Shown: positions 7,234-10,182 of the stretch, piece by piece
Numbering within the stretch: position 1 is the stretch's first letter
Layout: every line of letters begins with the position of its first letter
Position numbers and translations under genes: made by a program
From: Sideroxydans lithotrophicus
GTDB taxonomy: Bacteria > Pseudomonadota > Gammaproteobacteria > Burkholderiales > Sulfuriferulaceae
Direction of reading: 5' to 3'
Assembly (NCBI GenBank): GCA_022736605.1
Contig: DZDB01000069.1
Coordinates: forward strand, 1-10,182
Length of the DNA stretch: 10,182 bases
The notes under the pieces: model-generated
The model's database searches: none
What the model saw: only the letters and a program-made list of their open reading frames with translations
What the model was told of the DNA's origin: nothing

Positions 7234-7818
7234 ATGGATAAGCAGAATTCAAACGAAGCACCAGTGACACCAGGCGAAATGCCCTCGGCCAACGTGAACG
7301 ACGCGCGTCGGCGTTTTACCAAAACCGGGCTGGGTGCCGGCGCGGTCATTGCAACGCTGGCGAGCCAGCCGGTGCTCGGCGCGGTACCGTATAACTGCAC
7401 GATTTCCGGCCATGCCTCGGGCAATGTCTCGACACACGGGCCAGACGGTAATTGCCAGATCGGATTAAGCCCCGGCTACTGGAAAAATCACACTCCCTGG
7501 CCTGCACCCTTCGCTACCAACCAATTATTCAAGGATGCCGGCGGTGTCTCGAATGGATTGCTGGACATTTCCGCGACCACAGGGGAAACCATGCTCCAAG
7601 TATTGAACCTGCAAGGTGGCGACATGACTGCCCTGGCGCGTCACGTCGTCGGTGCGTTGTTGAATGCACAACAATTTGCGCCAAACTTTCCGCTGAGCGT
7701 GGCACAAGTCAAAGCCATCTGGAATGAAGTGGTGAACACCGGTCAATATGTGGTCAACGCCAGCGTGACCTGGACAGTGGATGACGTCACCAACTATCTT
7801 TCGAGCCTCAACAGCTGA
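7234..7818 (+). CDS. Small Tat-exported protein with SPGYWKNH motif; candidate substrate of the downstream cassette
   Basis: Function unknown; 194 residues. An unusually long, polar first segment (about 24 residues) precedes the twin-arginine motif ARRRFTK (24-30), a hydrophobic stretch (about 32-48) and a possible cleavage after LGA at residue 50. This fits export by the Tat route, which carries folded proteins. The mature part begins with a short region containing Cys55 and Cys74, possibly a disulfide pair, followed by GLSPGYWKNH (77-86). From memory, that motif recurs in secreted or surface bacterial proteins of unknown function. The rest looks helical and water-soluble. The chain ends in SSLNS, so the C-terminal residue is serine. 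A good Shine-Dalgarno (GGGGAA, 7225-7230) precedes the ATG. The PqqD-like gene starts 14 bases after the stop, which suggests one transcript. No PEP-CTERM anchor, lipobox or C-terminal membrane helix is seen. Confidence 0.85.
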   Translation: MDKQNSNEAPVTPGEMPSANVNDARRRFTKTGLGAGAVIATLASQPVLGAVPYNCTISGHASGNVSTHGPDGNCQIGLSPGYWKNHTPWPAPFATNQLFKDAGGVSNGLLDISATTGETMLQVLNLQGGDMTALARHVVGALLNAQQFAPNFPLSVAQVKAIWNEVVNTGQYVVNASVTWTVDDVTNYLSSLNS

Positions 7819-7832
7819 CTCCGGGTTCGGCT

Positions 7833-8108
7833 ATGTGGCGCCTCAGCGCTGATCTGCTGTTATACGCCCCGTCGGCAGAAGATCAGGCTGTTGTTTATCA
7901 GGTTGCATCAGGCGATACGCATCTTGTCACCACACTTGCAGCGCAGATCATTCAATGGTTACAGGACGGCGCCACCTCGTCGGCCTTGTTATTGCAGCAC
8001 ATTCTCGACGCAACACCGAATACCAATACCGCAGAACTTCAGCCACGATTCGACACAACCCTTGCCGAACTGTGTCGCCTTGACCTGATCACCGACACCA
8101 CCGCTTGA
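7833..8108 (+). CDS. PqqD-like peptide-binding protein of the HPr-rel-A type
   Basis: A 91-residue PqqD-family protein. PqqD and related RRE domains bind the leader of a precursor peptide and present it to a modifying enzyme; no metal-binding or catalytic residues are expected. The family signature is visible as VVYQVASGDTHLVTTLAAQI (20-39), where a strand is followed by S-G-x-T-H-x-x-x-x-L-A-A and a helix, and a second helical half contains FDTTLAELCRLDLI. This pattern is the one I know from PqqD-family proteins annotated 'HPr-rel-A system', which sit next to an HprK-related kinase, as here. The start lies 14 bases after the preceding gene, with only a weak ribosome site. The stop TGA overlaps the TTG start of the kinase gene (TTGA), which implies coupled translation and near-equal amounts. 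The precise partner is inferred. Confidence 0.82.
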   Translation: MWRLSADLLLYAPSAEDQAVVYQVASGDTHLVTTLAAQIIQWLQDGATSSALLLQHILDATPNTNTAELQPRFDTTLAELCRLDLITDTTA

Positions 8109-9025
8109 ATATTGCCGACTACACCCTGCCGGAATTGCGCCGCGCCATGGCGTATAACGGAGTGCACCTACAAACCGGCCAATTTTCTGCCTGCGTGCGC
8201 AGCGACCTGCCGCTGGTGGCTGAGGGTATTCATCAACTCTATGCCAATGCACCGGTGTTGCCCGCCGAACAGTTTGCCGATTTTCACGTCACGCTATTAC
8301 GCCCGGCCAATTTACGGCGCTGGTTCAAGCCGCAGGTCGAATTCCGTTTTGATGGGTTTTCACCGTTCCGGCCGCTGCCGGTGGATCAGGCATTTGCACT
8401 GTTTGAATGGGGGCTGAACTGGTGCATTTCCAGCCACGCTCACCAATACCTGATGATTCATGCTGCCGCCATCGAGAAAAATGGCCGGGTCGCGATCCTG
8501 CCCGCACCGCCTGGTTCAGGCAAAAGCACGCTCACCGCCGGGTTGATCCAGCGCGGCTGGCGCCTGTTGTCGGATGAGCTCACCCTGATTGGCGCAGATG
8601 GCTTGATACAAGGCATCGCGCGCCCGGTCAGCCTAAAAAACCAGTCGATCGACGTGATCCGGGAATTTGCGCCGCAAGCGACCATCGGGCGCGTGGTCAA
8701 AGACACCATCAAAGGCACCGTCGCGCATCTGTGCGCGCCGACAGACAGCGTCGCCCGCGTGCTGGAAAAAGCCCGACCAGGCTGGGTCATTTTTCCGAAA
8801 TATCAGGCCAATTCACCTGCGACGCTGCAGCCCATGCAGCGCAGCGAAGCCTTCATGGGGCTGGCGCAAAATGCGTTTAATTACAGCCTGCTCGCGGCGA
8901 ACGGATTTCAGCGATTGAGTGCACTGATGGACGCGAGCATGGCCTTCCGCTTTGAATACAGCAAGCTGGACGAAGCCGCCCACATGTTTGATACGCTTGC
9001 CGAACGCCGCAATGCAGCCAGCTGA
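8105..9025 (+). CDS. HprK-related kinase (HPr-rel-A type)
   Basis: A 306-residue protein with the fold signature of the HPr serine kinase catalytic domain, probably an ATP-dependent kinase in the cytoplasm. Visible landmarks match HprK in order and spacing: His119 in LMIHAAAIEKNG, the P-loop PPGSGKST (Lys140) and an acidic SDE (Asp157), 17 residues after the P-loop lysine, where HprK has its catalytic aspartates. I do not see the classical HprK signature around the third acidic residue, nor the N-terminal domain of true HprK, so HPr itself is an unlikely substrate. FEWGLNWCISSHAHQY and ARPVSLKNQSIDVI are typical of HprK-related kinase A proteins as I remember them. The start is TTG at 8105, overlapping the PqqD-like stop. 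I prefer it over ATG 8147 because LPELRR before that ATG looks like the conserved family N-terminus. The nucleotidyltransferase gene begins inside the 3' end. Confidence 0.87.
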   Translation: MNIADYTLPELRRAMAYNGVHLQTGQFSACVRSDLPLVAEGIHQLYANAPVLPAEQFADFHVTLLRPANLRRWFKPQVEFRFDGFSPFRPLPVDQAFALFEWGLNWCISSHAHQYLMIHAAAIEKNGRVAILPAPPGSGKSTLTAGLIQRGWRLLSDELTLIGADGLIQGIARPVSLKNQSIDVIREFAPQATIGRVVKDTIKGTVAHLCAPTDSVARVLEKARPGWVIFPKYQANSPATLQPMQRSEAFMGLAQNAFNYSLLAANGFQRLSALMDASMAFRFEYSKLDEAAHMFDTLAERRNAAS

Positions 9026-10091
9026 TTGCGCGATCCTGCACGCGCTGCGTGAACCGGAATGGCTAATCCATGCCAGTGGTCTGGAATGGGACGCCGTCAT
9101 CCGTCAAGGCCGACGCGCCAGCCTGTTGGCGCGTCTGCACTACGCACTGGAAGCACGCACGTGCCTGACGAGCCTGCCTGCCGCACCACGCGCCCACCTC
9201 GAAGCGGCACGCGTTATTGCCGACAAGCAGGCCATCGCGGTGCGCTGGGAAGTGGGCAAAATCCTGACCGCAATTGCCCGCTGCGAAGCCCCTTTGATCC
9301 TGCTCAAAGGCGCGGCCTATCACATGGCGGGGCTGACGGCGGGACGCGGTCGGGTGTTTTCCGACATTGACATCCTGGTGCCCAAACCACGCATCGATCA
9401 CGTTGAAGCCGCGCTCATGCAACACGGCTGGGTCGCCACCCAGCACGACGCCTACGACCAGCGCTATTACCGCACCTGGATGCACGAAATTCCGCCGTTA
9501 CAGCACATCCGGCGCCAGTCGGTGATTGATGTCCACCATGCCATTCTGCCGGAAACCGCGCGCCTCAAGCCCGACCCGGCGCTGTTGCTCGCCGCCGCGC
9601 AGCCGATACCCGGCGCACCTGGCCTGTTCACCCTCGCACCCGCCGACATGGTGCTGCACTCGGCCAGCCATCTGTTTTGCGGAGAGTTCGATCACGGCCT
9701 GCGTGATTTGTCCGACATTGATCTGCTGTTACGTGAGTTTTCAGCCCGGGCAGACTTCTGGACAAAACTGGTACCGCGTGCGCACCAGCTTGATCTGACA
9801 CGACCGCTGTACTACGCATTGACCTGGGCTATGCAGTTGTTCGCCACCCCCATCCCCGCTGCCGTGCAACAAGCGATTGCCGCTTACCGCCCCTCTGCGC
9901 TGCCCGCTGGCCTGATGCAAAGCCTGCTCAAGCGCGCACTGGCACCCGATCATCCGAGCTGTCAAAGCGCGTTCAGCCCGCTCGCGCTGGGGTTGCTGTA
10001 CGCGCGCGCCCACTGGCTGCGCATGCCACCGCACCTGCTCGCGTATCACCTGGCGCACAAGGCGCTATTTCCACCCAAACAGCCCGGCTAG
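9012..10091 (+). CDS. Nucleotidyltransferase-family protein (NTP_transf_5-like)
   Basis: A 359-residue protein of the nucleotidyltransferase superfamily group often called NTP_transf_5. The landmarks are LLKG (Lys99-Gly100), the metal-binding SDIDILV with Asp118 and Asp120, and a further acidic/histidine strand VIDVHH (171-176), all in expected order. A second acidic stretch, LSDIDLLL, follows in the C-terminal half, which is otherwise helical. Such proteins are predicted to move a nucleotidyl, sugar or phosphate group onto a partner, but the reaction here is unknown. Relatives occur in lasso peptide clusters beside HprK-like kinases. I place the start at ATG 9012, overlapping the kinase gene by 14 bases. 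The frame is open further upstream to an ATG at 8952, but that would overlap the kinase by over 70 bases and add residues unlike the family start. There is no membrane segment or signal peptide. The gene ends the cassette; the bases after it are noncoding. Confidence 0.83.
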   Translation: MQPADCAILHALREPEWLIHASGLEWDAVIRQGRRASLLARLHYALEARTCLTSLPAAPRAHLEAARVIADKQAIAVRWEVGKILTAIARCEAPLILLKGAAYHMAGLTAGRGRVFSDIDILVPKPRIDHVEAALMQHGWVATQHDAYDQRYYRTWMHEIPPLQHIRRQSVIDVHHAILPETARLKPDPALLLAAAQPIPGAPGLFTLAPADMVLHSASHLFCGEFDHGLRDLSDIDLLLREFSARADFWTKLVPRAHQLDLTRPLYYALTWAMQLFATPIPAAVQQAIAAYRPSALPAGLMQSLLKRALAPDHPSCQSAFSPLALGLLYARAHWLRMPPHLLAYHLAHKALFPPKQPG

Positions 10092-10182
10092 TGCACTGCT
10101 TCGTAATTAACGGCGCTTACAGCGAGTCCCTGATGGGTCAGCTGCAAGGCGCGGTTGCGTAGCCATAGTCGTTCTATGGCAA
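10092..10182. repeat. Repeat-like intergenic sequence with a palindromic core, cut by the window edge
   Basis: The last 91 bases hold no gene. GCCATAG (10162-10168) and CTATGGC (10174-10180) form a perfect 7-base inverted repeat around TCGTT. The preceding text (TGATGGGTCAGCTGCAAGGC and GCGGTTGCG) has the look of one arm of a longer intergenic palindrome, whose other arm would lie past 10182. No T-run is visible, so I do not call it a terminator. No second copy is seen in this window, so repetition in the genome is a guess from its structure. Confidence 0.4.

Noticed and set aside
7234..7818. PEP-CTERM or lipoprotein sorting of the small exported protein
   Set aside because: The C-terminus is SSLNS with no PEP motif, hydrophobic helix or basic tail, and no lipobox cysteine follows the signal.
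8952..9011. Upstream ATG (8952) as start of the nucleotidyltransferase-family gene
   Set aside because: It would overlap the kinase by over 70 bases and add residues read from the kinase's conserved 3' end in another frame. ATG 9012 gives the compact overlap seen elsewhere in the cassette.
8105..9025. Genuine HPr kinase/phosphorylase (hprK)
   Set aside because: The N-terminal domain and the classical HprK signature are not seen, and the neighbours are not PTS genes.
7234..10091. A true lasso peptide cluster
   Set aside because: The candidate substrate is a 194-residue Tat protein rather than a short precursor, and neither an asparagine-synthase-like cyclase nor a transglutaminase-like protease is present in the window.

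Overview
The window is GC-rich, densely packed bacterial chromosome. Every gene I accept lies on the + strand. Gene content and order (hemF; a long class A PBP-like gene; hemA-prfA-prmC with overlapping ends; then a PqqD/HprK-like kinase/nucleotidyltransferase cassette) suggest a betaproteobacterium, perhaps of the Nitrosomonadales/Gallionellaceae/Sulfuricella type. The lineage is inferred from gene style and is not demonstrated.

Left part (1-3829): the C-terminal part of hemF (oxygen-dependent coproporphyrinogen III oxidase) enters from the left edge. After 17 bases comes a 1096-residue membrane-anchored protein with a divergent GT51 glycosyltransferase domain, a penicillin-binding transpeptidase domain with all three active-site motifs, a large insertion before the KTG motif, and a Pro/Ala-rich tail.

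Middle part (3912-7094): hemA (glutamyl-tRNA reductase), prfA (release factor 1) and prmC (the methyltransferase for the GGQ glutamine of release factors) form a tight operon. hemA and prfA share ATGA. prmC starts either just inside or just after the end of prfA. The product of one gene (PrmC) modifies the product of its neighbour (RF1).

Right part (7095-10091): an AT-richer 139-base gap holds a terminator-like palindrome and promoter candidates, including a sigma-54-like -24/-12 element. It is followed by four co-directional, nearly gapless genes: a small Tat-exported protein with an SPGYWKNH motif and a C-terminal serine; a small PqqD-like protein; an HprK-related kinase; and a nucleotidyltransferase-family protein. 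The last three match the 'HPr-rel-A' set. Their combination (PqqD-like recognition domain, HprK-like kinase, nucleotidyltransferase-like enzyme) also resembles the recognition and tailoring enzymes of paeninodin/pseudomycoidin-type lasso peptide clusters, but no cyclase, leader protease or radical SAM enzyme is present here. The main hypothesis is that this is a protein-modification system in which the Tat-exported protein is recognised, phosphorylated and further modified in the cytoplasm before export as a folded protein. The window ends in a palindromic, repeat-like intergenic sequence.
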